Shown: positions 55,225 to 64,000 of the stretch, one piece after another
Position numbering within the stretch: position 1 is the stretch's first letter
Layout: the number at the start of each line of letters is the position of its first letter
Assembly: GCA_965225935.1 (NCBI GenBank)
Contig: CBDDCC010000024.1
Location: 496,001-560,000 of the forward strand
Length of the DNA: 64,000 nt
DNA from: CALJXB01 sp965225935
GTDB taxonomy: Bacteria; Pseudomonadota; Alphaproteobacteria; Kiloniellales; JAKSDN01
Direction of reading: 5' to 3'
The notes under the pieces: generated by a model
The model's database searches: none
The model's input: only the letters and a program-made list of their open reading frames with translations
What the model was told of the DNA's origin: nothing
Made by a program: the position numbers and the translations under genes

Positions 55225-56184
55225 CTAGCCTTCGGCCAGCCAGTCCTCGATCAGGCGCCGGGCGATGGAATCCCGGCTGGGCAGGCGCAGGGCGTCGCCT
55301 TCCTTCAGGTTCCCGAGGGTCTCGCGGCTGAACCAGCCGGCCGACTCCAGCTCCCGCCTGTCGATGGTGATGGGCGCGCGCTCGGCCCGGGCGTGGAAGC
55401 CCAGCATGATCGAGGCCGGGAAGGGCCAGGGCTGGGAGGAGTTGTAGGTGATGGCCGCCAGCGGCACCTCAATGCCCGCCTCCTCCAGCACCTCGCGGGC
55501 CACCGCCTCCTCCAGGCTCTCGCCCGGCTCGACGAAGCCGGCCAGGGTCGAGTGCATGCCGGGCGCCCAGCCGGGGCGCCGGCCGAGCAGGCAGGATTCG
55601 CCGTCGTGCACCAGCATGATGACCGCCGGGTCGGTGCGAGGGAAATGCTCGATGCCGCAGGCGGCGCTGCTGCAGACCCGCACATGGCCGCCCTTGCGGC
55701 TTTGGGTCGGCGCCCCGCAGCGCCCGCAGAAACGGTGGCGGCGGTGCCAGTGCATGAGGCCGCGGGCATAGGCGGCGATCGAGCCCTCGCGCTGGGGCAG
55801 CAGGGGGCCTACCTCCCGCAGGTCGCGGAACTCGCCCTGGCCGTCGAGGGCCTGCTGCAGGTGCGGCGTCTCCTGCTCGGAGACGTCGACGGCCACGTAG
55901 GCCACGGTCGTCGCCACGGTGGCGGTCAGGTCGGTCTCGAAGCCGAGGAAGACCCGCTCGCCGGCCCGCGCGGCGAGCGCCATGGCGGCCTCGCCGCTCA
56001 GCCAGACGGCGGCTTCCAAAGCGCCGGCCGCGTTGCCGGTGCGCGCGCCGAAGAAGCTGCGCGAGCGCCAGACCGGTACGAAGCGCGTCGCCGGGTCCCG
56101 CAGGTAGCGCCGGAGCGCCGACTCGTCGTCGCGCAGATGGTCGGCCCGGTCGAGCCCGGCGCCGCTGTAGACGTTCAATCGCAT
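55225..56184 (-). CDS. nudC: NADH pyrophosphatase NudC (NAD-cap decapping)
   Basis: The 319-residue protein has an N-terminal domain, a four-Cys zinc ribbon (CGRCGAPTQSRKGGHVRVC, then CG) and a Nudix box GFVEPGESLEEAVAREVLEE. SQPWPFPASIMLGF after the box is the SQPWPFPxS motif that identifies NudC. It hydrolyses NAD(H) and removes NAD caps from RNA. The ATG at 56184 opens MRLNVYSG, and the longer frame is a shadow. It is convergent with pheA. Confidence 0.92.
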   Translation of the reverse strand: MRLNVYSGAGLDRADHLRDDESALRRYLRDPATRFVPVWRSRSFFGARTGNAAGALEAAVWLSGEAAMALAARAGERVFLGFETDLTATVATTVAYVAVDVSEQETPHLQQALDGQGEFRDLREVGPLLPQREGSIAAYARGLMHWHRRHRFCGRCGAPTQSRKGGHVRVCSSAACGIEHFPRTDPAVIMLVHDGESCLLGRRPGWAPGMHSTLAGFVEPGESLEEAVAREVLEEAGIEVPLAAITYNSSQPWPFPASIMLGFHARAERAPITIDRRELESAGWFSRETLGNLKEGDALRLPSRDSIARRLIEDWLAEG

Positions 56185-56295
56185 GATGGGAGAAAGGGTG
56201 GCACAGGCCTCTTCGGCTGGCAATCGCGGCAGGCCGCGCGGCCCAGCCGCAATGCGGCCCCGGTCGGTCACCTTGATCGGCCGCATGATCCGCCC

Positions 56296-56326
56296 TTGCG
56301 CCGCCGGGCGCGAGTCCTGATATAGT
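56296..56326 (+). promoter_or_regulatory. Promoter of the SRP RNA gene
   Basis: TATAGT at 56321-56326 lies seven bases before the inferred RNA 5' end, and TTGCGC at 56296-56301 is a possible -35 with a 19-base spacer. Confidence 0.5.
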
Positions 56327-56333
56327 GCCCCCC

Positions 56334-56429
56334 GGAAGGCTGGCGGCGGACGGGCAGCTCGCCAACCCGGTCAGGCCCGGAAGGGAGCAGCCGTAACGAG
56401 ATTCGCCCGGGTCGCCGATCCAGCCTTCC
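56334..56429 (+). ncRNA. ffs: Signal recognition particle RNA, bacterial small type
   Basis: A closing stem of GGAAGGCTGG (56334-56343) and CCAGCCTTCC (56420-56429) bounds about 96 nt. Inside, GGTCAGGCCCGGAAGGGAGC with following AGCC is the conserved SRP tetraloop and symmetric loop region that binds Ffh. The place just before dnaX is its usual position in alphaproteobacteria. The RNA works with Ffh and FtsY in protein targeting. Confidence 0.93.
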
Positions 56430-56485
56430 ACCGCGACCCGCCAGGGCATTCCCGACAGCCTAAGAAAAAAAGTCGAGCGCGACCC

Positions 56486-58342
56486 GTGGGGCAGGACAAG
56501 GACACGAGCGAGGCCGCCGAGGAGAGCCGGCCGGCCTACCGCGTGCTCGCCCGCAAGTACCGCCCGGCCAGCTTCGCCGACCTGATCGGCCAGGAAGCCC
56601 TGGTCCGCACTCTCTCCAACGCCATCACCGGTGGGCGCGTCGCCCACGCCTTCATCTTCACCGGCGTGCGCGGGGTCGGCAAGACGACCACGGCGCGGAT
56701 CATGGCCCGGGCCCTCAACTGCGTCGGCCCCGACGGCAAGGGCGGACCGACGGCCGAGCCCTGCGGACAATGTGAGCACTGCCTGGCGATTGCCGAGGAC
56801 CGGCACGTGGACGTGATCGAGATGGACGCCGCCAGCCGCACGGGCATCGACGACATCCGCGAGCTGATCGAGGGCGTGCGCTACCGGCCGGTCACGGCGC
56901 GCACCAAGGTCTACATCATCGACGAGGTGCACATGCTCTCCCGGCAGGCCTTCAACGGCCTGCTGAAGACCCTCGAGGAGCCGCCGGAGCACGTTGTCTT
57001 CATCTTCGCGACCACGGAGATCCGCAAGGTCCCCGTCACGGTGCTGTCGCGCTGCCAGCGCTTCGACCTGCGCCGGGTCGAGCAGGCCCGCCTCGCCGAG
57101 CACTTCGCCAATCTGGCCGAGCGCGAGGGCGTGAAGGTGGCGCCGGGCGCGCTCGCCATGATCGCCCGCGCAGCCGACGGCTCGGTGCGCGACGGCCTCT
57201 CCCTGCTCGACCAGGCGATCGCGCTCACCGGCGGCGAGGTGGTTGAGGACGACGTCAAGACCATGCTGGGCCTGGCGGACCGGGCGCGCATCTTCGACCT
57301 CTTCGAGGCCGTCATGGGCGGGCGCATCGCCGAGGCCCTCGATCAGCTGGGCGAGCTCTACTCTGCCGGCGCCGATCCGCTGGTGGCCCTGCAGGACCTC
57401 CTGGAGCTGACCCACTTCCTCACCCGCCTGCGCCTGATCCCCAAGCTGGCCGAGGACCCGGGCATCCCGGAGACCGAGCGGGTGCGGGGCCGCGCGATGG
57501 CCGAGACCCTGGGCGTGCCCGCCCTGGCGCGGACCTGGCAGATCCTGCTGAAGGGCCTAGGCGAGGTCCGCCTGGCGCCGGCGCCCCTGCAGGCGGCGGA
57601 GATGGTGCTGATCCGCTTGGCCCACGCCAGCGACCTGCCCACTCCAGGCGAGCTGGTCCGCAGACTCGAGGGCGCCCCCCCGAACGCCCCGGGGGCGGGA
57701 CAGCCCGCGGCGAGGGCGACGGCCCCGGAGACCGCGCCGGCCGCCGTTGCTGCGGCCCAGGCATCGGCCCCACAGGTTTCCAACGGCGGAGGAGCCAACG
57801 GTCCGGGCGCCATGGCCCGGGCGGTCGATGTGGCGGTCGAGCTGGCGGCGGATTCGGTGCCCAGTCCCGCGTCTGCACCCGAGTCCGCCCCCGACAGCAC
57901 GCCGTTGGCCTCGCCCGAGAGCTTCGTCGAGGTGGTGGCCCTTGCCCGCGCCCACAAGGAGGCGATCCTGGCGAATCTGCTGGAGGGCGAGGTCCACCTG
58001 GTGCGCTTCGAGCCCGGCGTCATCGAGTTCCGCCCCGGCGAGAGGGCCCCCGGCGACCTGGCGGGGCGGTTGAGCCGCCAGCTCCAGGCCTGGACCGGCC
58101 GGCGCTGGATGGTCGGCGTCTCCAGCGAGCCGGGCGCCCCCAGCCTGCGCGAGCAGCTCGCGGCCGAGCGGTCCCGGCGGCTCGAGGAGGTGGCCCAGGA
58201 CCCCCTGGTCCAGGAGGTCATGACGCTCTTTCCAGGGGCGCGCATCGTCGAGCTGCGCGAGCCCGGTGAAGCCCCCGACGAGCCCGCGCCCGGCGGCGCG
58301 GTAGGCGAACCTCAGCCCGACCAGCGAAGGGACGAGCCATGA
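56486..58342 (+). CDS. dnaX: DNA polymerase III subunit tau/gamma
   Basis: The 618-residue protein has Walker A GVRGVGKTT near 60-68, a zinc site of Cys79, 93, 96 and 99, the DEVH Walker B and an SRC sensor motif, as in clamp-loader ATPases. The C-terminal third has an Ala/Pro-rich linker and a tau-type domain. It loads the beta clamp and couples polymerase and helicase. The GTG start at 56486 is inferred. I saw no obvious slippery sequence within the frame for gamma. Its stop overlaps the ybaB start by four bases. Confidence 0.93.
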   Translation: MGQDKDTSEAAEESRPAYRVLARKYRPASFADLIGQEALVRTLSNAITGGRVAHAFIFTGVRGVGKTTTARIMARALNCVGPDGKGGPTAEPCGQCEHCLAIAEDRHVDVIEMDAASRTGIDDIRELIEGVRYRPVTARTKVYIIDEVHMLSRQAFNGLLKTLEEPPEHVVFIFATTEIRKVPVTVLSRCQRFDLRRVEQARLAEHFANLAEREGVKVAPGALAMIARAADGSVRDGLSLLDQAIALTGGEVVEDDVKTMLGLADRARIFDLFEAVMGGRIAEALDQLGELYSAGADPLVALQDLLELTHFLTRLRLIPKLAEDPGIPETERVRGRAMAETLGVPALARTWQILLKGLGEVRLAPAPLQAAEMVLIRLAHASDLPTPGELVRRLEGAPPNAPGAGQPAARATAPETAPAAVAAAQASAPQVSNGGGANGPGAMARAVDVAVELAADSVPSPASAPESAPDSTPLASPESFVEVVALARAHKEAILANLLEGEVHLVRFEPGVIEFRPGERAPGDLAGRLSRQLQAWTGRRWMVGVSSEPGAPSLREQLAAERSRRLEEVAQDPLVQEVMTLFPGARIVELREPGEAPDEPAPGGAVGEPQPDQRRDEP

Positions 58343-58662
58343 AGAACATCGGCCAGATCATGAAGCAGGCCCAGCAGATGCAGTCCAAGATGGCGGAGCT
58401 GCAGGAGCAGCTGGCCGCGATGGAGGTCTCCGGCGTCTCCGGCGGCGGCATGGTCCAGGTGACCATGAGCGGCAAGGGCGAGCTGCGCGGCGTCAAGATC
58501 GACCCCTCCCTTGCCAGCCCCGACGACATCGAGGTGCTGGAAGACCTGATCGTCGCCGCCGCCAACGACGCCAAGGTCAAGGTCGAGGCCATGGTGCAGG
58601 AGGAGATGCAGAAGCTGACCGGCGGCCTCAACCTGCCGCCCGGCATGCAATTGCCGTTCTGA
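58339..58662 (+). CDS. ybaB: YbaB/EbfC nucleoid-associated protein
   Basis: The 107-residue protein has the YbaB pattern: GQIMKQAQQMQSKMAELQEQ, VSGGGMVQVTMSGKGEL and IDPSLASPDDIEVLEDLIVA. It binds DNA as a dimer and often sits between dnaX and recR. The ATG overlaps the dnaX stop. Confidence 0.93.
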   Translation: MKNIGQIMKQAQQMQSKMAELQEQLAAMEVSGVSGGGMVQVTMSGKGELRGVKIDPSLASPDDIEVLEDLIVAAANDAKVKVEAMVQEEMQKLTGGLNLPPGMQLPF

Positions 58663-58776
58663 GCCGCCCCCCGAGGATTTTTTCGCGACCGGCCCGGCCC
58701 CATTTGAAACCCTGACGCGCCTTGGCGCGTAGTATGACCTGAGACCTGAACCTGAAGGAGCCGGGGTCCGCGATCC

Positions 58777-59397
58777 ATGGCCGTTTCCGAGATCGACCGC
58801 CTGATCGAGCTGCTGGCGCGCCTGCCGGGCCTGGGCCCGCGCTCGGCCCGCCGGGCGGTGCTGCACCTGCTGAAGAAGCGGGAGTCCCTGCTGATGCCGC
58901 TGGCCACGGCTCTGGGCGAGGCGGCGCGCAAGATCCACAGCTGCGGCGTCTGCGGCAACCTGGACACCCAGGAGCCCTGCGCCATCTGCCGCGACCCGCG
59001 GCGCGACCGCAGCATCATCTGCGTGGTGGAGGAGATCGCCGATCTCTGGGCGATCGAGCGCAGCGGCGCCTTCACCGGCGGCTATCACGTGCTGGGCGGC
59101 ACCCTCTCGGCGCTCGACGGCCGCGGCCCGGAGCACCTGAGGGTCGGCGACTTGGTCGCCCGTGCCGGCGCGCCCGAGGTGCGGGAGGTGATCCTGGCCC
59201 TGAGCGCCACGGTGGACGGCCAGACCACGGCCCACTACCTGAGCGAACGCCTGTCCGCCCAAGATCTCACCGTGAGCCGTCTGGCCCACGGCGTGCCGGT
59301 GGGCGGCGAGCTGGACTATCTGGACGACGGCACCCTGACCGCGGCCTTGCGCGCGCGGCGGCCGGCCGAGACCCGAGACCGAGGAGACAAGACATGA
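58777..59397 (+). CDS. recR: Recombination mediator RecR
   Basis: The 206-residue protein has a helix-hairpin-helix (ELLARLPGLGPRSARRAVLH), a four-Cys zinc finger (Cys56, 59, 68 and 71) and a Toprim domain (SIICVVEEIADLWAIERSG). It loads RecA with RecO and RecF. The preceding gap of 114 bp suggests a separate promoter or leader. Its stop overlaps the next start by four bases. Confidence 0.93.
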   Translation: MAVSEIDRLIELLARLPGLGPRSARRAVLHLLKKRESLLMPLATALGEAARKIHSCGVCGNLDTQEPCAICRDPRRDRSIICVVEEIADLWAIERSGAFTGGYHVLGGTLSALDGRGPEHLRVGDLVARAGAPEVREVILALSATVDGQTTAHYLSERLSAQDLTVSRLAHGVPVGGELDYLDDGTLTAALRARRPAETRDRGDKT

Positions 59398-60869
59398 GGC
59401 GGCACAGCGGGAAAACGAGCGTTTGGAACGGTAAGAGTACCAGGACCCAGGCCGGCGCCCTTCTGGGGGCGGCCTGCCTGCTGCTGGCGACCGCCGGAGA
59501 GGCCGTGCCTGCCCAAGCGCAGAAGAGCGTGACGGTGGGCGCCGAGGCGCGCTCGACGCTCGATCTGACCATCTACAACCGGGACCTGGGCCTGGTGCAG
59601 GAAAGCCGTCAGGTCGCGTTCCAACAGGGCGGGAACCTGATCCGCCTCACCGACGTCAGCCCCTCACTTCAGGCCGAGACCCTGTCCCTTGAGGGCGAGG
59701 GACTCCGCCTGGTGGAGCAGAGCTTCCTCTTCGACCTCCTGTCGCCCCGGCGCCTCCTGGAGGAGTCCGTCGGCAAGACAGTCTGGCTGGTGCGCAGCCA
59801 TCCCCAGACCGGCGAGGACCTGCTGGTGGAGGCCGAGCTGCTGTCGGTCACGAACGGCGTGCTGCTGAAGGTGGGTGACCGCATCGAGACCGCCGAGGCC
59901 GGCCGCATCGCCTTCCGCGACCTGCCCGCGGGCCTGCCGGAGAAACCGACCCTGGAGGCGCGCCTCGAGAGCGCGTCGGCCGGCGAGCGTCCTCTAAGCC
60001 TGCAATACTTGACTGGCGGCCTGACCTGGCAGGCGGACTACCGCGCCGCGCTCAACGCCGATGAGGATCGGCTGGACCTGACCGGCCTGGTGACCCTCAC
60101 CAATACCAGCGGCATCGGCTACCCGGACGCGCGCCTGCGCCTGGTGGCCGGCGAGGTCAACCAGGGCCCCAAGGCGGCTCCGCAGTACCGGGGAACCGCC
60201 ATGATGGCCGAGGCGGCGGCCCCGGCCCCCGGCATGCCGGCCCAGCAGGCGGGCGACCAGCACCTCTACCAGGTGCCCCATCCCGTCAGCCTGAGCGACC
60301 GGGAGACCAAGCAGGTGGTGCTGCTGGAGAGCGCCCAGGTGCCGGTCACCAAGGAGTTCCGCTTCGAGGAGCTGGTGACCGCCCAGGGCGGGCCGGAGGA
60401 GATCGGCCCGGTCTCGGCCGCCGTGGTGCTGCGCTTCGACAACGACGCGAAAGCGGGCGGGCCGGGCAAGCCGCTGCCGGCCGGCACGGTGCGGGTCTAC
60501 GGGCCGGTCGGTTACGACGACGGGTCGTCCATCTTCCTGGGCGAGGACCGCATCGGCCATACGCCCGACGGCGAGGAGGTGAAGCTCGCCATTGCCAAGG
60601 CCTTCGACGTCACCGGCCGCTCGCGGGTCACCGCCTTCGAGCGCCTCTCCAACAAGAGCTACGAGAGCGCCCAGGAGATCACCATCGCCAACGCCAAGGA
60701 CGAGGCGGTCCAGGTGAAGGTGGTCGGCCAGTTCCCGGCCGGCTGGCGCATGCTGGAGGAGAGCGCCGCCCACGAGGCCGAGGCCGCCAACCGGGTCGTC
60801 TGGACCCTGGAGGTGCCGGCCGGCGGCGAAACCAAGCTGACCTACCGGGTGCGGGTGACCCGGCCCTGA
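59394..60869 (+). CDS. Secreted DUF4139-domain protein coupled to recR
   Basis: The 491-residue protein has a signal peptide (GALLGAACLLLATAGEAVPA) and is mostly beta-stranded. Its regions SVTVGAEARSTLDLTIYNRD and LTGGLTWQADYRAALNADED match the DUF4139 family, whose function is not known. A gap with Ala/Pro/Met-rich sequence lies near 275. The ATG overlaps the recR stop (ATGA), which is strange for a secreted protein next to DNA repair genes. It ends before the terminator at 61003. Confidence 0.78.
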   Translation: MRRHSGKTSVWNGKSTRTQAGALLGAACLLLATAGEAVPAQAQKSVTVGAEARSTLDLTIYNRDLGLVQESRQVAFQQGGNLIRLTDVSPSLQAETLSLEGEGLRLVEQSFLFDLLSPRRLLEESVGKTVWLVRSHPQTGEDLLVEAELLSVTNGVLLKVGDRIETAEAGRIAFRDLPAGLPEKPTLEARLESASAGERPLSLQYLTGGLTWQADYRAALNADEDRLDLTGLVTLTNTSGIGYPDARLRLVAGEVNQGPKAAPQYRGTAMMAEAAAPAPGMPAQQAGDQHLYQVPHPVSLSDRETKQVVLLESAQVPVTKEFRFEELVTAQGGPEEIGPVSAAVVLRFDNDAKAGGPGKPLPAGTVRVYGPVGYDDGSSIFLGEDRIGHTPDGEEVKLAIAKAFDVTGRSRVTAFERLSNKSYESAQEITIANAKDEAVQVKVVGQFPAGWRMLEESAAHEAEAANRVVWTLEVPAGGETKLTYRVRVTRP

Positions 60870-61002
60870 CCGTATAGATTTGCCTTAAATCGAGTTAACT
60901 ACGTCAGGGTAACGGTAACTCTTTGAAATCACGCTGCTGATGGATGTTTAGACGGTAGTGTGTTGGAGCTGTCAGCAGCACTTACAAGAGTCGGCCTGAA
61001 AG

Positions 61003-61037
61003 AAATAGACCGCATTTAACTTAAATGCGGTCTATTT
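61003..61037. terminator. Strong bidirectional terminator
   Basis: AAATAGACCGCATTTAA and its complement TTAAATGCGGTCTATTT surround a one-base centre, followed by a T-run on each strand. It lies between the convergent DUF4139 and rmuC genes and can serve both. Confidence 0.85.
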
Positions 61038-61058
61038 TGGTTATTACACAGATTTTGA

Positions 61059-62189
61059 TTAACTACGATCCAGGGCCGCTTGGGGCGCCAGACTCGGTTC
61101 GGCGCCTTCGGGCTGCTCGAACTCCATTTCCTCGATGCGCTCGGCCCGTTTCGAGACTTTTTCGGTGGAGATGCGGATCTGGCGCACGTCCTCGCTGGCC
61201 TGCTCGAAGTGGCGCTGCAGCTTGCCGACCCGGTCGTCGAGGCGCAGCGCATCCTTCATCATGAGCCGCAGCTCGTCCCGGATCACGCCGGCCTGCTCGC
61301 GCATGCGCACGTCCTTCAGCACCGCCCGCACGGTGTTCAGGGTGGCCATGAAGGTGGTCGGCGAGACGATCCAGACCCGGGCCTTGTAGGAGTCCTCCAC
61401 CACGCCGCGGAAATTGGCGTGGAGCTCGGCGTAGACCGCCTCGCTCGGCAGGAACATGAGGGCCGATTCCGCGGTCTCGCCCGGCACGATGTACCTCGAG
61501 GCGATGTCCTGGACGTGGGTCCGCACCGCCGCCGCGAAGGCGCGGCCCGCCTGGACCTTGGCGGCCTCGTCCGAGGCGTTCCGGAGCTGCTCGTAGCTCT
61601 CCAGCGGGAACTTGGAATCGATGGCGATGGGTCCCGGCGGGTTGGGCAGCCGGATCAGGCAGTCGGCCCGGCGGCCGTTGCTCAGCGTCGCCTGCAGCAG
61701 ATAGGCGCTGGGCGGCAGGATGGAGGCCACGATGTCGGCCATCTGCACCTCGCCGAAGGCGCCGCGGGCCTGCTTGTTGGCCAGCACGTCCTGCAGGCCC
61801 ACCACCTGGGTCGAGAGCTCGGTGATGTTCTTCTGGGCCTGATCGATCACCGCCAGGCGCTCGCGCAGGTCGCTGAGGGTGGAGTGGCTCTGGGTCGCGT
61901 TCTCCTGCAGGCGGTCGCCGACCCGCTTGGAAAAGTCGGCGAGACGCGCCTCCAGCGCCCCGGTGACGGCCCGCTCCTGGGCCTGGAGCTGCTCGCCGAG
62001 CCGGGCCTGGACGGCGGCCTGGCTCTCGGCCATTTGCGCGAGGCGCCCGGCCATCGCGGCCATCTGGTCACGGGCCGCCCGGGCCTCGCCGCCGCCGCTG
62101 CGCAGCAGCAGGGCGATCAGCAGGCCGAGGCCGAAGGCCGCCGAGACGGCGATCAGCAGGGTAGGGTCGAGGGCGACGTTGGCGAGCAT
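61059..62189 (-). CDS. rmuC: DNA recombination protein RmuC
   Basis: This 376-residue protein has one N-terminal membrane anchor (TLLIAVSAAFGLGLLIALLL), a long coiled coil to about residue 120 and the RmuC nuclease-like domain with GARGAFGEVQM-type KQARGAFGEVQ, IAIDSKFPLESYEQL and WIVSPTTFMATL. RmuC limits recombination at inverted repeats and has been linked to cleavage at the replication fork. The ATG at 62189 opens the helix. It ends at the shared terminator. Confidence 0.9.
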   Translation of the reverse strand: MLANVALDPTLLIAVSAAFGLGLLIALLLRSGGGEARAARDQMAAMAGRLAQMAESQAAVQARLGEQLQAQERAVTGALEARLADFSKRVGDRLQENATQSHSTLSDLRERLAVIDQAQKNITELSTQVVGLQDVLANKQARGAFGEVQMADIVASILPPSAYLLQATLSNGRRADCLIRLPNPPGPIAIDSKFPLESYEQLRNASDEAAKVQAGRAFAAAVRTHVQDIASRYIVPGETAESALMFLPSEAVYAELHANFRGVVEDSYKARVWIVSPTTFMATLNTVRAVLKDVRMREQAGVIRDELRLMMKDALRLDDRVGKLQRHFEQASEDVRQIRISTEKVSKRAERIEEMEFEQPEGAEPSLAPQAALDRS

Positions 62190-62374
62190 GGTGGCATCCT
62201 CGGAGGCGGCGGAAACGGGGCGGCGACGGGTCCCGAGTCGGCCCGGAAGCCTAGCATGCCAGGGCCGGCCGCCGCAGCCCCCGGGACCCGGGCACCAAGG
62301 TCCCGAGAGGCCTGACGCTACGGGCCCGGGCACGGGCCTGGGAGGGGCCCTCGCCGGGGCCCTCTCTGGCTTTC

Positions 62375-62403
62375 TTGACGCCGCTTGCCTAAGCTCCTAG
62401 GTA
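62375..62403 (+). promoter_or_regulatory. Promoter of def-fmt
   Basis: TTGACG at 62375-62380 and TAGGTA at 62398-62403 are separated by 17 bases, 38 bases before the def ATG, resembling a sigma-70 promoter. Confidence 0.55.
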
Positions 62404-62440
62404 GCAATCCAACCGTAACCTCTGGAGCGAGCCGGCAAAC

Positions 62441-63037
62441 ATGGCGATCCGGCCTATCATCATCGCGCCCGACCCGCGCCTCAAGAAGCGCGCCGAGCCG
62501 GTCGAGGCCGTGGACGGCGAGATCCGCCGCCTGATGGACGACATGCTGGAGACCATGTACGCGGCGCCGGGCATCGGCCTGGCGGCGCCCCAGGTGGGGA
62601 TCCTGAAGCGGGTCATCGTGGTCGACACGGCCCGCAAGGAGGAGCCGCCGGCGCCCCACTTCATCGCCAATCCGGAGCTCCTCTGGACCGCCGAGGCCGA
62701 GGTCAGCTACGAGGAGGGCTGCCTGTCGCTGCCGGACCAGTTCGCCGACGTCTCGCGGCCGGAGGCCTGCCGCATCCGCTATCTCGACAGGGACAACGAG
62801 GTTCGGGAGCTGGAAGCCGAGGGCCTGCTCGCCACCTGCGTCCAGCACGAGATGGACCACCTGGAGGGCCTACTGTTCGTCGACCACGTCTCCGCCCTCA
62901 AGCGCAACATGATCCTGCGCAAGCTGACCAAGCAGAAGAAGGCGGACAAGTCGGACGTCTGGGTGCCCAAGCTGACGCCCAAGCCCGCCGCCGCGTCCAC
63001 CGCGTCCGCCGAAGAAGAGCCGGCGCGCGCCGTCTAG
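62441..63037 (+). CDS. def: Peptide deformylase
   Basis: The 198-residue metalloenzyme has the three deformylase motifs: GIGLAAPQVG at 44-53, EEGCLSLP with Cys94, and HEMDH with His136, Glu137 and His140. It removes the formyl group from nascent proteins. A Lys/Ala-rich tail of about 30 residues extends beyond the core, common in alphaproteobacteria. It is followed 27 bp later by fmt. Confidence 0.95.
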   Translation: MAIRPIIIAPDPRLKKRAEPVEAVDGEIRRLMDDMLETMYAAPGIGLAAPQVGILKRVIVVDTARKEEPPAPHFIANPELLWTAEAEVSYEEGCLSLPDQFADVSRPEACRIRYLDRDNEVRELEAEGLLATCVQHEMDHLEGLLFVDHVSALKRNMILRKLTKQKKADKSDVWVPKLTPKPAAASTASAEEEPARAV

Positions 63038-63064
63038 CAGGTCCAGCGCGCCGCCCCCCGCGCC

Positions 63065-64000
63065 ATGACCGGCCTGCGCCTCGCCTTCCTGGGAACCCCC
63101 GACTTCGCGGTCCCCTGCCTGACGGCCCTGGCCGAGGCCGGGCACGAGATCGCCTGCGTCTACAGCCAGCCGCCCCGGCCCGCCGGGCGCGGCCAGAAGG
63201 AACGGGCGAGCCCCGTGCAGCGCCTGGCCGAGGCGCACGGCTGGTCGCTCCGCACCCCGGTCAGCCTGAAGCAGCCGGACGCCCAGGAGGCCTTCGCCGC
63301 CCTTGGGCTCGACGCGGCCGTGGTGGTGGCCTACGGCCTCATTCTGCCCCGGCCGGTCCTGGAGGCGCCCCGCTTCGGCTGCCTCAACGTCCACGCCTCG
63401 CTGCTGCCGCGCTGGCGCGGCGCGGCCCCGATCCAGCGGGCCATCCTGGCTGGCGACAGGGAGACCGGCATCACCATCATGCAGATGGACGAGGGCCTTG
63501 ATACAGGTCCGATCCTGCTGAAGGAAGCGCTCGCCATCGGCGAGGAAACGACGGCCGGCAGTCTCCACGACGACCTTGCCGCGCTCGGCGCCCGGCTCAT
63601 CGTCCAGGCCCTTGCCGAGCTGCAAGCGGGACGGCTCGAAGCCCAACCCCAGGACGAATCCCAGGCCACATATGCGGCCAAGCTGAGCCGGGAGGAGGGC
63701 CGGCTCGACTGGCGTGCCCCGGCGGCCGAGCTGGCGCGCCGGGTACGGGCGCTCACACCCTGGCCGGGCGCCTTTGCCGAGCTGCCGGAGCCGCCCGGCG
63801 GCCGGCTGAAGGTGCTGGCGGCCGAGGCGGTCGCCGGAATGGGGTCCGGGCGGGCGCCGGGCAGCCTGCTCGACGCGGATTTCACGGTTGCCTGCGGGGA
63901 GGGGGCGCTGCGGCTGCGCGAGGTGCAGCGGGCCGGCAAGGCGCCGACCGGCGGGGCCGCCTTCCTGCGCGGCGCGCGGCTGGCGCCCGGGGCGGTGCTG
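63065..64000 (+). CDS. fmt: Methionyl-tRNA formyltransferase (partial at right edge)
   Basis: The frame from ATG 63065 runs off the end after 312 codons, nearly the full usual length. It starts LRLAFLGTPDFAVPCL, the Fmt hallmark, and has HASLLPRWRGAAPIQ with the catalytic His and folate site, plus MDEGLDTGPIL. The C-terminal OB-like domain is largely present. It forms fMet-tRNA, the partner reaction of the deformylase encoded just upstream. Confidence 0.94.
   Translation, partial: MTGLRLAFLGTPDFAVPCLTALAEAGHEIACVYSQPPRPAGRGQKERASPVQRLAEAHGWSLRTPVSLKQPDAQEAFAALGLDAAVVVAYGLILPRPVLEAPRFGCLNVHASLLPRWRGAAPIQRAILAGDRETGITIMQMDEGLDTGPILLKEALAIGEETTAGSLHDDLAALGARLIVQALAELQAGRLEAQPQDESQATYAAKLSREEGRLDWRAPAAELARRVRALTPWPGAFAELPEPPGGRLKVLAAEAVAGMGSGRAPGSLLDADFTVACGEGALRLREVQRAGKAPTGGAAFLRGARLAPGAVL

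Noticed and set aside
56464..56470. A7 run near dnaX that might be a frameshift slippery site
   Set aside because: It lies upstream of the start codon and so cannot make the gamma form.

Overview
The window is 64 kb of high-G+C DNA from an alphaproteobacterium, most like the Rhodospirillales and relatives. Evidence for this is the order of housekeeping genes at the right end (hisN-type phosphatase, membrane cytochrome c, kdsB, pheA, nudC, SRP RNA, dnaX, ybaB, recR, then rmuC, def and fmt), the class III cyclases, the abundant TRAP/ABC solute-binding proteins and the strong G/C third-position bias. No species can be named from the sequence alone. No tRNA, rRNA or CRISPR array was seen.

Left part (1-24 kb): mixed accessory chromosome. 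An AraC regulator is divergent from a LysE exporter. Then come a GFA-type zinc protein, a divergent pair of sulfotransferases, a thioredoxin-fold protein, an MFS carrier, an NMT1/THI5-type binding protein, an integrase arm-domain fragment, an XRE regulator, and a LysR regulator divergent from a 2-oxoglutarate oxygenase coupled to a DMT exporter. Two small unknown genes, a secreted tandem-LCCL protein, an amphi-Trp protein, a lipocalin coupled to a PAS-cyclase, a second membrane cyclase and a divergent PanB homologue follow. Two regulator/enzyme pairs (TetR/NmrA and TetR/GST) carry clear palindromic operators in their intergenic gaps.

Middle part (24-40 kb): a plastic region. It holds a universal stress protein, a Tat-exported amine oxidase, an SDR, a CadC-like regulator, a DMT permease, an intact IS1182-like insertion sequence, a short element with IS6-like ends and several decayed copies of a chimeric repeat. 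That repeat includes the 3' end and downstream flank of the SLC13-type carrier gene at 33854-35635. A visibly A+T-richer three-gene operon (MerR-like HTH, N6-adenine DNA methyltransferase, PIN-domain protein; 36606-40102) looks horizontally acquired and is the best candidate for a genome-defence or toxin system.

Right part (40-64 kb): conserved transport and housekeeping genes. It holds a TAXI binding protein, a GST, an M17 aminopeptidase, an EmrB-type efflux pump, the complete yejABEF peptide ABC importer, then hisN, cytochrome c, kdsB, pheA, nudC, ffs, dnaX-ybaB-recR-DUF4139, a strong bidirectional terminator, rmuC, and def-fmt. The fmt gene runs off the right edge, and the AraC gene runs off the left edge.
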